Assembly: GCF_014202905.1 (NCBI RefSeq) | Contig: NZ_JACHHY010000003.1 | Span: 1 to 64,000 of the forward strand | DNA length: 64,000 bases | Direction of reading: 5' to 3' | Origin: Chitinivorax tropicus | GTDB taxonomy: Bacteria; Pseudomonadota; Gammaproteobacteria; Burkholderiales; SCOH01 | Shown here: one piece after another, positions 8,714 through 17,934 of the stretch | How the letters are laid out: each line of letters begins with the position of its first letter | Numbering within the stretch: the stretch's first letter is position 1 | Translations under genes and position numbers: made by a program | Notes under the pieces: model-generated | The model's database searches: none | Told to the model about the DNA's origin: nothing | Seen by the model: only the letters and a program-made list of their open reading frames with translations

Positions 8714-9415
8714 ATGCCGGAACATATCTCAAAACAATTTGATACCGAATTGGAATCGGTTCGCTCGCGCGTGCTGCAAATGGGTGGGCTGGTAGAGCAG
8801 CAGATCGTCACGGCCATGGAAGGCTTGGCAACGGGTGATATGGATCTGATCCACAAAGCGATTTCGGACGATCATCGTGTCAATGCCTATGACGTGGAAA
8901 TCGACGATGCCTGCCAACATATCATTGCCCGCCGCCAGCCTGCGGCCAGTGATCTGCGCATGGTCATGACCATGATCAAGACCACCACTGATCTGGAACG
9001 GATCGGGGACGAGGCTGAGAAGATCGCCCGCATGAGCAAGATGATCTACGAATCGGATCGGGTCAACCTGCCGCGTTTTCATGAGGTGCGGCACATGGCG
9101 GATCTGGCGCTGGAGATGTTGCGCAAAGCGCTGGATGCATTTGCAAGGCTCGATCTGACCGCTGCGGCGCAGGTGGTGCGGGCCGATTTGCAGGTGGATG
9201 AGGAATATCGCGCCATCATCCGCCAGCTGATCACCTTCATGATGGAAGACCCGCGCACCATCTCGATCTCCCTGGAGATCCTCTCCATTGCCAAGGCGCT
9301 GGAACGCATTGGTGATCACGCCAAGAACATGAGCGAATATGTGGTATTCATGGTCAAAGGTAAAGATGTTCGCCACACTTCTGTCGAAGAAGTCGAGCGC
9401 GAAGCGTTACAATAA
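8714..9415 (+). CDS. phoU: Phosphate signalling protein PhoU
   Basis: PhoU connects the PstSCAB phosphate importer to the PhoR-PhoB two-component system and limits phosphate uptake. The 233-residue protein is all-helical with the two repeated three-helix bundles of the family. The metal-binding motifs appear as TTTDLERIGDEAEKIARM (about residues 90-107) and KALERIGDHAKNMSEYV (about 194-210). A good RBS (GGAGAAA) precedes ATG 8714. The pst genes are not nearby; instead the exopolyphosphatase gene ppx follows after 54 bases, a phosphate-storage pairing common in beta- and gammaproteobacteria. Confidence 0.95.
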   Translation: MPEHISKQFDTELESVRSRVLQMGGLVEQQIVTAMEGLATGDMDLIHKAISDDHRVNAYDVEIDDACQHIIARRQPAASDLRMVMTMIKTTTDLERIGDEAEKIARMSKMIYESDRVNLPRFHEVRHMADLALEMLRKALDAFARLDLTAAAQVVRADLQVDEEYRAIIRQLITFMMEDPRTISISLEILSIAKALERIGDHAKNMSEYVVFMVKGKDVRHTSVEEVEREALQ

Positions 9416-9469
9416 TCAAATCATCATTTCATTAACCGCTCGCCTCGTGTGAGCGGTATCTTCCTATCG

Positions 9470-10963
9470 ATGAATTTTCCGACTATTGCCGCTGTCGATT
9501 TGGGCTCCAACAGCTTTCGGCTGCAGGTGGCCCGGGTGGTTGATGATCAGATCTATCCACTTGATACCTTGAAAGACCCGGTGCGACTGGGCGCTGGCCT
9601 GACCGCCGATGACATGCTGGAAGAGGCAGCCATCGAGCGTGCCGTACAATGCCTACGTCGATTTGGTGAGCGTTTGCGGGGGTTGCCCAAAGAGGCGGTG
9701 CGCATTGTGGGCACCAACACGTTGCGGGTGGCGCAGAACTCAGGCGAATTCATGCCGCGATTCGAGCAGGCCTTGGGCGATTTCCCGATCGAGATCATTG
9801 CGGGCCGCGAAGAGGCACGCCTGATCTACCTTGGCGCCGCCCATAGCCTGCCGACCACCAAAGAGAAACGTCTGGTCATCGATATCGGTGGTGGCTCGAC
9901 CGAATTCATCGTCGGCAGTCAGCTCAAGCCTCACAAGACCGAGAGTCTGTATATGGGCTGTGTCAGCTATACCCGACGTTTCTTTCCGGACGGCAAGATC
10001 ACCAAGCAGGCGATGCGGGCTGCCGAGCTGGCGGCGCGTAACGAGATCGTCCGTATCGTTGGGGAATTCAACTCCAGCTTCTGGCAGCAGGCAGTGGGTA
10101 CATCCGGCACCGCCCGATCATTGGCCGACATCATGGAGCTGAATGATCTCAGCACCAATGGCATGACCGCAGAAGGTATGGAGCGGGTACGGGAAATGCT
10201 GTTGCAGCAAGGCAATATTGCCGACTTGCGAATCAACGGCTTGCGGCCAGACCGGGCCCCGGTCATCGTCGGGGGCTTCTGCATCATGTATGCGGCATTC
10301 GCTGAGCTGGGTATCAAGCAGATGATCACCGCCAATGGTGCATTGCGCGAAGGTGTGTTGTGGGATCTGCTGGGCCGGCATCACCACAAGGACATGCGCG
10401 ATGTGACGGTGGCGCAGTTCAAGCGTCGCTACCATGTCGATATTGGGCAGACCGAGCGGGTGATGAATCTGGCGGTGAAGCTCTACCTGCAGGTGGCGCG
10501 ACAATTGGATGGTGATCATGAACAGGCGTTACAGCTGATCAGCTGGGCGGCCAAGTTGCACGAAATCGGCCTGTCTGTCTCACACACTGGGTATCACAAG
10601 CACTCTGCCTATATCCTCGAAAATGCCGACATGCCTGGATTTGCAAAGCCCGAACAGCTGGCCTTGTCACGCATGGCGCTGGCGCATCGTGGCAATCTGG
10701 GCAAGCAGCTCAAGGGCGCATCGTTGCTGGAGTGGTCACGCATCATTGCGATTCGGCTGGGGGCGTTGTTTTTCCGTAGCCGGATGGATGTGAAGCTGCC
10801 GGACATCCAATTGACACTGAACAGCAGCAAGGGCTTCACCTTGGCCATCGACACGAAATGGTTGGAGCATAGCCCCTTGACTGACATGGCATTGAAGCAG
10901 GAAGCAGAATTCTGGCAAGCCGTCGGGCTGGGGCTGGAGATTCGCCATGGCAAGACCACGTAA
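9470..10963 (+). CDS. ppx: Exopolyphosphatase (Ppx/GppA family)
   Basis: Ppx releases phosphate from the ends of polyphosphate chains; relatives hydrolyse pppGpp. The 497-residue protein has the two actin-like ATPase motifs, AAVDLGSNSFRLQVA near residue 6 and LVIDIGGGSTEFIVGS near residue 135. A C-terminal HD-type helical domain contains AAKLHEIGLSVSHTGYHKHS near residue 365. The ATG at 9470 starts at the family N-terminus; a GTG at 9449 would add seven residues. The SD-like GAGCGG upstream lies in a short inverted repeat (CCGCTC 9437-9442 with GAGCGG 9452-9457). The last 17 bases overlap corA. Confidence 0.93.
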   Translation: MNFPTIAAVDLGSNSFRLQVARVVDDQIYPLDTLKDPVRLGAGLTADDMLEEAAIERAVQCLRRFGERLRGLPKEAVRIVGTNTLRVAQNSGEFMPRFEQALGDFPIEIIAGREEARLIYLGAAHSLPTTKEKRLVIDIGGGSTEFIVGSQLKPHKTESLYMGCVSYTRRFFPDGKITKQAMRAAELAARNEIVRIVGEFNSSFWQQAVGTSGTARSLADIMELNDLSTNGMTAEGMERVREMLLQQGNIADLRINGLRPDRAPVIVGGFCIMYAAFAELGIKQMITANGALREGVLWDLLGRHHHKDMRDVTVAQFKRRYHVDIGQTERVMNLAVKLYLQVARQLDGDHEQALQLISWAAKLHEIGLSVSHTGYHKHSAYILENADMPGFAKPEQLALSRMALAHRGNLGKQLKGASLLEWSRIIAIRLGALFFRSRMDVKLPDIQLTLNSSKGFTLAIDTKWLEHSPLTDMALKQEAEFWQAVGLGLEIRHGKTT

Positions 10964-12017
10964 GCTCTATAAAGATCGCCTACGCAAGACCGGGCACGCC
11001 CCCGGGTCGCTGATGCACATTGGCGAGGTCAAGACCGATGCTCCGGCGATCACCTTGATCGAATACGATAACGAGCGCTTTCGCGAAACACATTTCAAGA
11101 ATGTGCAGGAGGGCAAGGCCTACCAGCCTGATGGCGGCGTGTACTGGCTGAACGTGCATGGCCTGCATGAGCCGGACATCATGGGGGAGATCGGTCGTCG
11201 TTTTGATCTGCACCCACTGACCTTGGAAGACATTCTCAATACAGATCAGCGCCCCAAGCTGGAGGATTACGGCCATTATCTCTACATCGTGGCGCGGTTG
11301 TTTGATTGCGATGCCCAGGGCAATCTGATGTCTGATCAGATCAGCCTGGTGGTGGGCCGAAATTGGGTACTGACCTTTCAGGAACGCCCGACCGGCAAGC
11401 TCAATGATCTGCGGCAGCGCTTGAAGGCTGGCACCGGTCAGCTACGTAAGTTGGGCGCAGACTATCTGGCCTACTCCATCCTGGATGCGATCGTCGATTA
11501 CTATTTTGTTGTCTTGGAGCGGGTGAACGATGCGACGGAGCATCTGGAAGACGAGTTGTGGCAAAAGCCCAGCACCAAGCTGTTGCCGCGTATCCACATG
11601 TTGAAGTCAGACACCCTGTTGCTGAAAAAGTCCTTGTGGCCATTGCGTGAACTATTCAGCACGTTGGCGCGGGGCGAGCATGACCTGTTCAGCCCGGAAA
11701 CCCGCCTCTATCTTCGTGACGTGTATGACCACACCGTCCATGTGATCGAGTCAACCGAAGTGATTCGCGACTTGATCTCCGGCATGCAGGATATCTACTT
11801 GTCAGCCTTGTCCAATCGCCTGAATGTCGAAATGCGCTTCCTGACGGCAGTTACGACGATTTTCCTGCCATTGACACTGATCACCGGCATCTATGGCATG
11901 AATTTCAAATACATGCCCGAGTTGGAGTGGCACTGGGGTTATTTTGCGGTGCTGGGCGCCTTGGTGTTGATCGCCGGGGTGATGGGTTTCAGTTTCTGGC
12001 GTCGCCGCTGGTTGTGA
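10947..12017 (+). CDS. corA: CorA-family magnesium/divalent cation transporter
   Basis: CorA forms a pentameric inner-membrane channel for Mg2+ (also Co2+/Ni2+). The 356-residue protein has a long cytoplasmic domain, the stalk helix and two C-terminal membrane helices. The first helix ends in the selectivity motif in the phrase ITGIYGMNFKYMPEL (GMN), and the basic tail FWRRRWL closes the protein. The ATG lies inside the end of ppx (17-base overlap) and is preceded by GGAG, so translation is probably coupled. Magnesium supply next to polyphosphate metabolism is biochemically sensible, though that link is inference. Confidence 0.93.
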   Translation: MARPRKLYKDRLRKTGHAPGSLMHIGEVKTDAPAITLIEYDNERFRETHFKNVQEGKAYQPDGGVYWLNVHGLHEPDIMGEIGRRFDLHPLTLEDILNTDQRPKLEDYGHYLYIVARLFDCDAQGNLMSDQISLVVGRNWVLTFQERPTGKLNDLRQRLKAGTGQLRKLGADYLAYSILDAIVDYYFVVLERVNDATEHLEDELWQKPSTKLLPRIHMLKSDTLLLKKSLWPLRELFSTLARGEHDLFSPETRLYLRDVYDHTVHVIESTEVIRDLISGMQDIYLSALSNRLNVEMRFLTAVTTIFLPLTLITGIYGMNFKYMPELEWHWGYFAVLGALVLIAGVMGFSFWRRRWL

Positions 12018-12022
12018 CGATC

Positions 12023-12055
12023 CATCGAGCCGACGCAGTAAGCGCCGGCTCGATG
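12023..12055. terminator. Convergent stem-loop between corA and yfcF
   Basis: CATCGAGCCG at 12023-12032 pairs perfectly with CGGCTCGATG at 12046-12055. It lies between two convergent genes that end 52 bases apart. No T tract follows on either strand. Confidence 0.55.
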
Positions 12056-12068
12056 AATGGCTTGGCAA

Positions 12069-12701
12069 TCAAGCCAGGGCGGGCCGCTGCATCTTGATCC
12101 ATTCCTGCACGGATGGCCGTTGCCACTGCTGTTGGGCGTAATAGGCCAACACCTTGGGGATCGGATCGCCATTCAAGGCCAGTCGGTTCAGCATCAGGGC
12201 CAGGTCAACGTCTGCCAGGCTCCACTCACCGCAGAGATATTGCCGATCCTGCAGCCAGCCCTCGGCTGCGAATGCCAGTTTTTTGGCTGCCGCCATGGCC
12301 TTCTCGGAAAGCGGTGTCTGACTTGGCGCATAGAAGAGAGTGCTCGTCGGGCGCTCCTCGCGGATCGGCATCAGGTCACTGCGGAGCCAGGCTTGCACTT
12401 GTCGTGCCCGCGCCCGTTTTTGCGGATCGCGTGGGTAGAGCGCCACCCCTTCAAATGTTTCGTCCAGATATTCTGTGATTGCGGAGGATTCAGACAACGC
12501 AAAATTACCGTGCACCAGGGTTGGGACGCGCTGAGTCAACGAGGTATGGGCATAGTCGTCTGCACGGTTGTCGCCAGCGTGCAAATCCACTGTTTTCAGC
12601 TCGAAAGGCAGTTGCTTTTCCTTCAGCGCCACGAATACAGACATGGCGTAAGGGCTGGAGAAGTGTGCATCAACGTACAAGGTAAGGCCAAGGTCTGACA
12701 T
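12069..12701 (-). CDS. yfcF: Glutathione S-transferase, YfcF type
   Basis: A 210-residue glutathione transferase. The N-terminal thioredoxin-fold domain starts LTLYVDAHFSSPYAMSVFVA, and the glutathione-binding turn is RVPTLVHGNFALSESSAITE (about residues 59-78). In the helical domain the phrase QVQAWLRSDLMPIREERPT (about 107-125) is strongly characteristic of E. coli YfcF, as is QWQRPSVQEWI near the end. YfcF has glutathione transferase and peroxidase activity in E. coli; the natural substrate is uncertain. ATG 12701 is chosen because GGAG lies 7 bases upstream. An alternative in-frame ATG sits at 12713. Confidence 0.9.
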   Translation of the reverse strand: MSDLGLTLYVDAHFSSPYAMSVFVALKEKQLPFELKTVDLHAGDNRADDYAHTSLTQRVPTLVHGNFALSESSAITEYLDETFEGVALYPRDPQKRARARQVQAWLRSDLMPIREERPTSTLFYAPSQTPLSEKAMAAAKKLAFAAEGWLQDRQYLCGEWSLADVDLALMLNRLALNGDPIPKVLAYYAQQQWQRPSVQEWIKMQRPALA

Positions 12702-12993
12702 GTGTTTCTCCATGATCGCGTTGGGCGGGTAATGACGGAGATTAATCTTGGCAGCGGGGTGTGGCAATTCGTTGTCTGCATGGCAGGCATGCAGGAATGA
12801 TTGGCTGGGCTGGGTGCCGATCCGCCGTGCCTGCGGTTTGGCGGCACCATGGGCTTAGAGTCAATAGTTGTCAGCGAGATGCTGGCGGCAACCGGCCCTG
12901 ACCAGGGGCGCGCTGTTGCCAAGAGGGAGTCGCTGCGGCGCCCTGAACACTATGCAGGTACAGGGCGGCAGCGTGTCTGCATGCCGGGATCAT

Positions 12994-13848
12994 TCAACGT
13001 GCTGCGCGTTTTCCCGCCCAGATATACAGGCCGATCCCGATCAGGATCATCGGCAGACTCAGCCATTGCCCCATGCTCAGTTGGCCTGCCAGCAAACCCA
13101 GGAAACTGTCTGGCTCGCGGGCGAATTCCGCAATGAACCGGAAACCGCCATAACCAACCAGAAAGACCGCTGACACTTGTGCCGTGGGGCGGGGTTTGGC
13201 CGAAAAAGCCCACAGAATCAGGAACAGGCAAAGGCCCTCCAGCGCAGCCTGATAAAGCTGGGAAGGGTGGCGTGGCAAACCACCGTATTGTTCGAGCCAC
13301 ACCTGCCATTGAGGATGGGTGGCGGCCATGGTGATGTCCTCCTGCGCGGCTTGTGGAAAGCGCATGGCCCAAGGGGCGTCCGGTGTTGTGACACGGCCCC
13401 ACAATTCTCCATTGATGAAATTGCCGATACGCCCTGCCAACAGACCAGTCGGTACCAAGGGCGCCACAAAATCCGCGACCTGCCAGAAGGTCTTTTGCGA
13501 CTTGCGGCCAAACAGCCATAGGGCAACTAATACGCCAAGAAACCCGCCGTGAAAGGACATGCCCCCTTCCCAGATCTTGAAGATGGCAATCGGGTTGGCC
13601 AAGTAATCGCCCAGTTTGTAGAACAACACATAGCCCAATCGGCCACCCAGTACGACACCCAATACGCCATAAAACAACAGATCATCCAGCTGCCGGTTGT
13701 CCCAGCCCAGATCCGGGCGACGCTTGATGCGATGACGGCCCAGGGCGATGAATAGCATGAAGCCGATCAGATACATCAAGCCATACCAGCGGATGGCGAT
13801 CGGGCCCAGACTGATCGCCACGGCGTTAAATTGCGGATGGATCATCAT
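12994..13848 (-). CDS. lgt: Phosphatidylglycerol-prolipoprotein diacylglyceryl transferase
   Basis: Lgt adds diacylglyceryl to the lipobox cysteine of prelipoproteins, the first step of lipoprotein maturation in the inner membrane. The 284-residue protein has about seven membrane helices. The essential segments are visible: [15 protein letters not shown] (about residues 93-107) and [18 protein letters not shown] (about 135-152), followed by a C-terminal [16 protein letters not shown]. Substrates in this window would include Pal at 48000. The gene lies upstream of yfcF on the same strand with a 292-base gap, so shared transcription is uncertain. ATG 13848 and ATG 13845 are adjacent. Confidence 0.95.
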   Translation of the reverse strand: MMIHPQFNAVAISLGPIAIRWYGLMYLIGFMLFIALGRHRIKRRPDLGWDNRQLDDLLFYGVLGVVLGGRLGYVLFYKLGDYLANPIAIFKIWEGGMSFHGGFLGVLVALWLFGRKSQKTFWQVADFVAPLVPTGLLAGRIGNFINGELWGRVTTPDAPWAMRFPQAAQEDITMAATHPQWQVWLEQYGGLPRHPSQLYQAALEGLCLFLILWAFSAKPRPTAQVSAVFLVGYGGFRFIAEFAREPDSFLGLLAGQLSMGQWLSLPMILIGIGLYIWAGKRAAR

Positions 13849-14052
13849 GGCGGCGTACTCGTCTTGCAGATGGAAAGGCGCAAATTATACACAGCCAGCA
13901 CGACACCCGCGCGACGGTGTACTGCAGTAAGGTGAGCGCAACTGAACCTGTTCGCTTCCCTGTCACCCCATCATAATCGACCAGTCTTGTCACCAAGTTG
14001 GTACGCCGCTCTGGCCATACCACGACCCTCAATCCTTCTGGACATTCATCAC

Positions 14053-15225
14053 ATGCATACCCGATCTCATTGGTTGACGATTGCCACAGCCGCACTGGTG
14101 ACGGTGCTGGTGGGCTTCACCAGTTCCTACGCGATTGTGGTGCAGGCCGGACAGGCCATGGGCATGGATCGCGACCACATCATTTCGATGACCATCGTAC
14201 TGTGCATCGGCATGGGTCTGACCACCTTGCTGCCCAGCCTGTGGCTGCGCATGCCGATCGTGACCGCCTGGTCCACCCCAGGCGCTGCCTTGTTGGCAGT
14301 GACGGTGCATCAAGGCGGCCTGCCCAGCGCAATCGGGGCGTTTGTCGTCTGCGGCGCATTGCTGACACTGGTTGGCATCACCGGCTGGTTCGAGCGTGGC
14401 ATGCATCGTATCCCTACCGCACTGGCCAGTGCCCTGTTGGCCGGGGTGCTGGTGAAGTTTGCCTTGGAAACCTTTATGGGCTTGCAATCTGCATTGCCGA
14501 TCGTTGGCAGCATGGTGGCCACCTATCTGATCGGCAAGCGATTGACACCGCGATTCGTGGTGCCGTGGGTGTTGGTGATCGGGGTTGGTGTGACGGCTGG
14601 GTGCGGCAGGTTGATCATGCCTGATGCCGTGACGGTGATGGGTCTGCCGGTATGGACTTCGCCGGACTTCGATCTCACCGCCATCATCAGCATTGCGCTG
14701 CCCTTGTTCGTGGTGACCATGGCTTCGCAAAATGTACCGGGCGTGGCTGTGCTCAAGGCATTTCAGTACCCAGCGCCGATTTCGAAGATCGTGACACTGA
14801 CTGGCTTGGCAACGCTGGTGCTGGCGCCGTTTGGCGCATTTGGACTGAATCTGGCCGCCATCACGGCTGCGCTGTGCATGGGGGCCGAAGTCCACCCGGA
14901 TGCCAATCGACGTTATCTGGCCGCAGTCGGCGCCGGATCGTTGTATCTGGTGCTGGCTTTATTGGCGCCGATGATCGTAGACGTGTTTAGGGCTTTTCCA
15001 CGAGAGTTGATCATTTCCATCGCTGGCTTGGCTTTGCTACCGACCATCGGTCGTGGCCTCGCTGCCGCGCTGCACAACGAGCATGACCGTGAGCCAGCCC
15101 TGATGGCCTTTCTGGTGACGGCATCCGGGGTGACATTGCTGGGTATTGGTTCGGCCTTCTGGGGGGCGGTCATTGGTTCGTTGGCGCATTGGATCATGAA
15201 GCGTGGCAACAAACAGACAACATAA
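14053..15225 (+). CDS. benE: BenE-family benzoate/aromatic transporter
   Basis: A 390-residue inner-membrane protein with about eleven to twelve hydrophobic helices, of the benzoate:H+ symporter BenE family. Family-typical phrases are GFTSSYAIVVQAGQAMG (near residue 17), WSTPGAALLA (near 75), ALPLFVVTMASQNVPGVAVL (near 215) and PFGAFGLNLAAITAALCMGA (near 257). ATG 14053 starts at MHTRSHW directly before the first helix; a longer TTG start at 13987 is less likely. No benzoate catabolic genes lie nearby, so the real substrate is uncertain. Divergent from lgt. Confidence 0.85.
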   Translation: MHTRSHWLTIATAALVTVLVGFTSSYAIVVQAGQAMGMDRDHIISMTIVLCIGMGLTTLLPSLWLRMPIVTAWSTPGAALLAVTVHQGGLPSAIGAFVVCGALLTLVGITGWFERGMHRIPTALASALLAGVLVKFALETFMGLQSALPIVGSMVATYLIGKRLTPRFVVPWVLVIGVGVTAGCGRLIMPDAVTVMGLPVWTSPDFDLTAIISIALPLFVVTMASQNVPGVAVLKAFQYPAPISKIVTLTGLATLVLAPFGAFGLNLAAITAALCMGAEVHPDANRRYLAAVGAGSLYLVLALLAPMIVDVFRAFPRELIISIAGLALLPTIGRGLAAALHNEHDREPALMAFLVTASGVTLLGIGSAFWGAVIGSLAHWIMKRGNKQTT

Positions 15226-15326
15226 ACAGATATGTGCCGTGTGCGATGTCGCATGCTGTGCCGGTATGGACTGACGGTGTATACTGCAGTCGCCCGTAAA
15301 GGTTGTCTGGTTTGGGTTCATCGGGG

Positions 15327-15342
15327 GTATGGCATGCCATAC
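15327..15342. promoter_or_regulatory. 16-bp perfect palindrome upstream of the PspA/AAA cluster
   Basis: GTATGGCATGCCATAC is a perfect 16-base palindrome 120 bases before the first gene of the cluster. A second short dyad, TGCGA-TG-TCGCA, lies at 15242-15253, with a TATACT hexamer at 15280-15285 between them that could be a -10 element. The arrangement fits an operator for a dimeric regulator. No regulator gene is adjacent, so the binding protein is unknown. Confidence 0.45.
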
Positions 15343-15462
15343 GGTCCGTGGTGACAGCACAAACCCAAGGTCAGCCCTGTGCGGGCCATGCAGCCGATGC
15401 TATCTGCCTGCATGAACATCGATGACGCTCGATACATTCAATGAGATCAAAAGGAGTATCAC

Positions 15463-16167
15463 GTGAGTGGCTTCATGCGCGCACTGCACAAGGTTGGGTT
15501 GATTGAGCTGGATGATGTTCCGCCTCCTTCACAGGCTACCGAGGCTGAGCCCGCCACCAGCGTGCGTGATGAGCTGCCAGAGCCAGTACCAGAGGCACCT
15601 ATCGCGACCTTCACTCTGGAGCCCGCCCCGCAAGCAACTGAGCCGGTGGCGCAAGGCGTGACCGAGCAGCGACCGCTGGAGGAGATATACAGCGAGTTCC
15701 GTATTCCCCCTTCACCTTTTGCTGCAGAAAAGCTGCTGAAAGTGCTGGATGGGTTGATGGCACTGGATGCCAATACCCGCAAAGCGGCTGTGCTGGCGCT
15801 GGACGCTGCAGACGACAGCTGGACCATCGAAGACTCTGTTGCAGATGCAGCCCTCAAGGTACAGGCGTTGGAGCAGGCCAAACAACAGATCATGGCTGCT
15901 GTCACCTTGGCCGAGCAAACGGCGCAGCAGACCATTGCGGCGCGTGAGCAGACGCTGCAAGAGAGCATCGCACGTATCCGCCAGCAGATGGCCGATCTGG
16001 AAGCCTTGATGGAGCGTGAGCTGGCCAGGGCTGCCACTGACAAGGCCGACTCTGAACATCAGGCGAAAGCGACACGCGAGGCAGCAGAACGCGAAACAAC
16101 ACGACTGCAGACCGAAATCGGCAGGCTGGAGGACATCCAGCGTATTTTCGGTACATCAGCCGCTTGA
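15463..16167 (+). CDS. Coiled-coil protein, first gene of the PspA/AAA/ABC cluster
   Basis: Not a family I recognise. The 234-residue protein has a short conserved-looking start (MSGFMRALHKVGLIELDD) and a proline/glutamate-rich flexible segment (about residues 18-75). A compact helical part follows at about 80-125, and a long alanine/glutamate/glutamine-rich coiled coil runs from about 130 to 228. There is no signal peptide or membrane segment, so it is probably cytoplasmic. It starts with GTG behind a strong RBS (AAGGAG at 15451-15456). It leads eight genes on the same strand, and the next begins 71 bases later. A long coiled coil beside a PspA homologue suggests a scaffold or partner of the PspA filament, by inference only. 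Confidence 0.75.
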   Translation: MSGFMRALHKVGLIELDDVPPPSQATEAEPATSVRDELPEPVPEAPIATFTLEPAPQATEPVAQGVTEQRPLEEIYSEFRIPPSPFAAEKLLKVLDGLMALDANTRKAAVLALDAADDSWTIEDSVADAALKVQALEQAKQQIMAAVTLAEQTAQQTIAAREQTLQESIARIRQQMADLEALMERELARAATDKADSEHQAKATREAAERETTRLQTEIGRLEDIQRIFGTSAA

Positions 16168-16238
16168 GCGCTCTATTCCGCAGCCCAGCTTGGTTGCGGC
16201 CCGATTTTTCAATTCTCTTCGGATAGCACACAATCACT

Positions 16239-17924
16239 ATGGCAAGACTGACACCATTGGCCAAGGGCCTGATTACGGTAGCGGTGCTAGGCAGTGCGAC
16301 AGCGGTCGCTTGGCATTTTGGCTTGAAAGACATCGTGCAGCGCGTTCAGCATGCGCAGCCCGCGAGTGGTACCGAGGCGGAGCAGGCGGGCGCCAAATCC
16401 ACAGCGAACAAGGCGGCCCCAGCTGCGCCAGAGAAGGTATCTGGCGCCTTGGGTAGCGCGGGCAATCCGCTGAAAGTCAGCATCGTCAGCTTTCACGGCT
16501 ATGCCCCCGCCCTGGTGGCCAATGGCAAATCGTTGATTACCCAGTCCGGCTCGATTTTTGACCAGCAAGGGGTACAGGTGAAGCTGGTCATTCAGGATGA
16601 CATTCCCACCCTGTCCACCATTTTTGAATCCAAAGCCGCGCATTGCGCATGGCGGACTTCCGACTTCTGGGCTCAGGAGCAACCCAATCTGCGCAATGCG
16701 GGGTTGGATGCCCGGGCCGTTATGGTGGTGGATAACACACAGGGTGCGGATGCCATCATCACCCGCGATCCCGCCATCAAGAGTGTGGAGGATCTGGCAG
16801 GGCGCAATATCGCCATGTTGCAGTTCACCCCATCCCACGGCATGGTGATCGATGCTTTGGACAATTCCAGCCTCACCGCACGTAAAAAGGCGTCGGTGAA
16901 AATGGTCTTCATCAACGCCGAGGAGGGCACCGCAGGGGTGCGTGCAGCCCTGGAGGCCGGTAATGTCGATGCGGCGGCCCTGTGGGACCCGGATCTGTCG
17001 CTGGCGCTGAAGAAGATTCCCGGCGCCAAAGTGGTGTATTCCACCAAGACAGCTTCCAATTTGATCTATGACGTCATGGTGTGCGATCAGCGGGTGCTCC
17101 AGAACCCGGCCAATCAGGCGGCCATACAGGGCTTTGTCGGCGGCTGGATGGCAGGCATCGAGGCTGCCAAGGCCAAGCCGGATGATGCGGTGGATGCCCT
17201 GGTCAATACCGAGGAGTTTTTTGCGCTGCTGGCCAAGGATCAAGGTCGGCCATTCATCAAGCAACTGTTCAACAATCTGGTGTGGACCGGCCTGGAGGAC
17301 AACGCACGGATACTGGGCTTGGCGGGGGGCACCAATCACTATGAGCGGGTCTACCGCCGATTCGATGCCATCTATCGTGCGGCTGGCGCATTGGCCAACC
17401 CGAAATCCCCGGTGATCGAGCCGCAGGACTCGGTGGATATGCGTTACATCAAGGCGCTGCTGGATAAGGACAGAGCTGCCCAGCAGGCCGCCGCCAAACC
17501 TGAGTACAGTTTCAGCGAGGCAGGCCGCGAGGCTGCCGCCAATAAAGCTGCCGCCGTCACCAAGCCGGTGCGGGTCGGTTTTGCCAGTGGGTCTGCGGAG
17601 CTGACCAAGCGCGCGCAGAAGACCATCGACGAAGAAATGGTGCCTTTCATCGAAAACAATGGATCGGCCTATTTTGAGATTTCCGGCAATACTGATGCGA
17701 CAGGAGCCCGAGACACCAATCTGCGATTGTCGCAGGCCCGTGCACAGGCTGTGGTGAACTATCTGGTCAGCCAGTGGGAGTTTGATCGTGCCCGGTTCAA
17801 GATTGTCGGCAATGGATCAGACAAGCCATTGTGTGACGAACGTCAGGCCGCAGCGGAAGAGCTGACCGTGGAAGAATGCCGTGCCTTGAACCGCACCACC
17901 CGGACAGCGGTATTGACCCGTTGA
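16239..17924 (+). CDS. ABC-type substrate-binding protein fused to C-terminal OmpA domain
   Basis: The 561-residue protein has an N-terminal membrane segment (about residues 8-27). It is either an anchor or a signal sequence. An Ala/Glu/Lys linker follows. Next is a periplasmic binding domain of the NMT1/SsuA/TauA type (about 75-400), with LKVSIVSFHGYAPALVANGK at its start and DAAALWDPDLSLALKKIPGA in its second lobe. A C-terminal OmpA-like peptidoglycan-binding domain (about 440-561) shows VGFASGSAELTKRAQKTIDE and GNTDATGARDTNLRLSQARA. Such a fusion would tether a solute-binding protein to the cell wall beside its permease, which follows after 10 bases. The ligand cannot be inferred; the binding domain may sense rather than deliver. 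No strong RBS is seen. Confidence 0.88.
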   Translation: MARLTPLAKGLITVAVLGSATAVAWHFGLKDIVQRVQHAQPASGTEAEQAGAKSTANKAAPAAPEKVSGALGSAGNPLKVSIVSFHGYAPALVANGKSLITQSGSIFDQQGVQVKLVIQDDIPTLSTIFESKAAHCAWRTSDFWAQEQPNLRNAGLDARAVMVVDNTQGADAIITRDPAIKSVEDLAGRNIAMLQFTPSHGMVIDALDNSSLTARKKASVKMVFINAEEGTAGVRAALEAGNVDAAALWDPDLSLALKKIPGAKVVYSTKTASNLIYDVMVCDQRVLQNPANQAAIQGFVGGWMAGIEAAKAKPDDAVDALVNTEEFFALLAKDQGRPFIKQLFNNLVWTGLEDNARILGLAGGTNHYERVYRRFDAIYRAAGALANPKSPVIEPQDSVDMRYIKALLDKDRAAQQAAAKPEYSFSEAGREAAANKAAAVTKPVRVGFASGSAELTKRAQKTIDEEMVPFIENNGSAYFEISGNTDATGARDTNLRLSQARAQAVVNYLVSQWEFDRARFKIVGNGSDKPLCDERQAAAEELTVEECRALNRTTRTAVLTR

Positions 17925-17934
17925 GCGCGTAACC

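Noticed and set aside
14029-14895. 288-codon minus-strand frame opposite benE
   Set aside because: His/Gln-rich mirror of membrane-helix codons; no domain.
15367-15383. GG-N10-GC match (AAGGTCAGCCCTGTGCG) as a sigma-54 promoter for the PspA cluster, as in E. coli pspA
   Set aside because: Only the GG and GC are right; the surrounding bases do not match TGGCACG-N4-TTGCA and no PspF-like activator is nearby.
16287-17339. 350-codon minus-strand frame opposite the OmpA-fused binding protein
   Set aside because: Low-complexity His/Gly/Ile composition and full overlap with a gene having recognisable domains; an antisense shadow.
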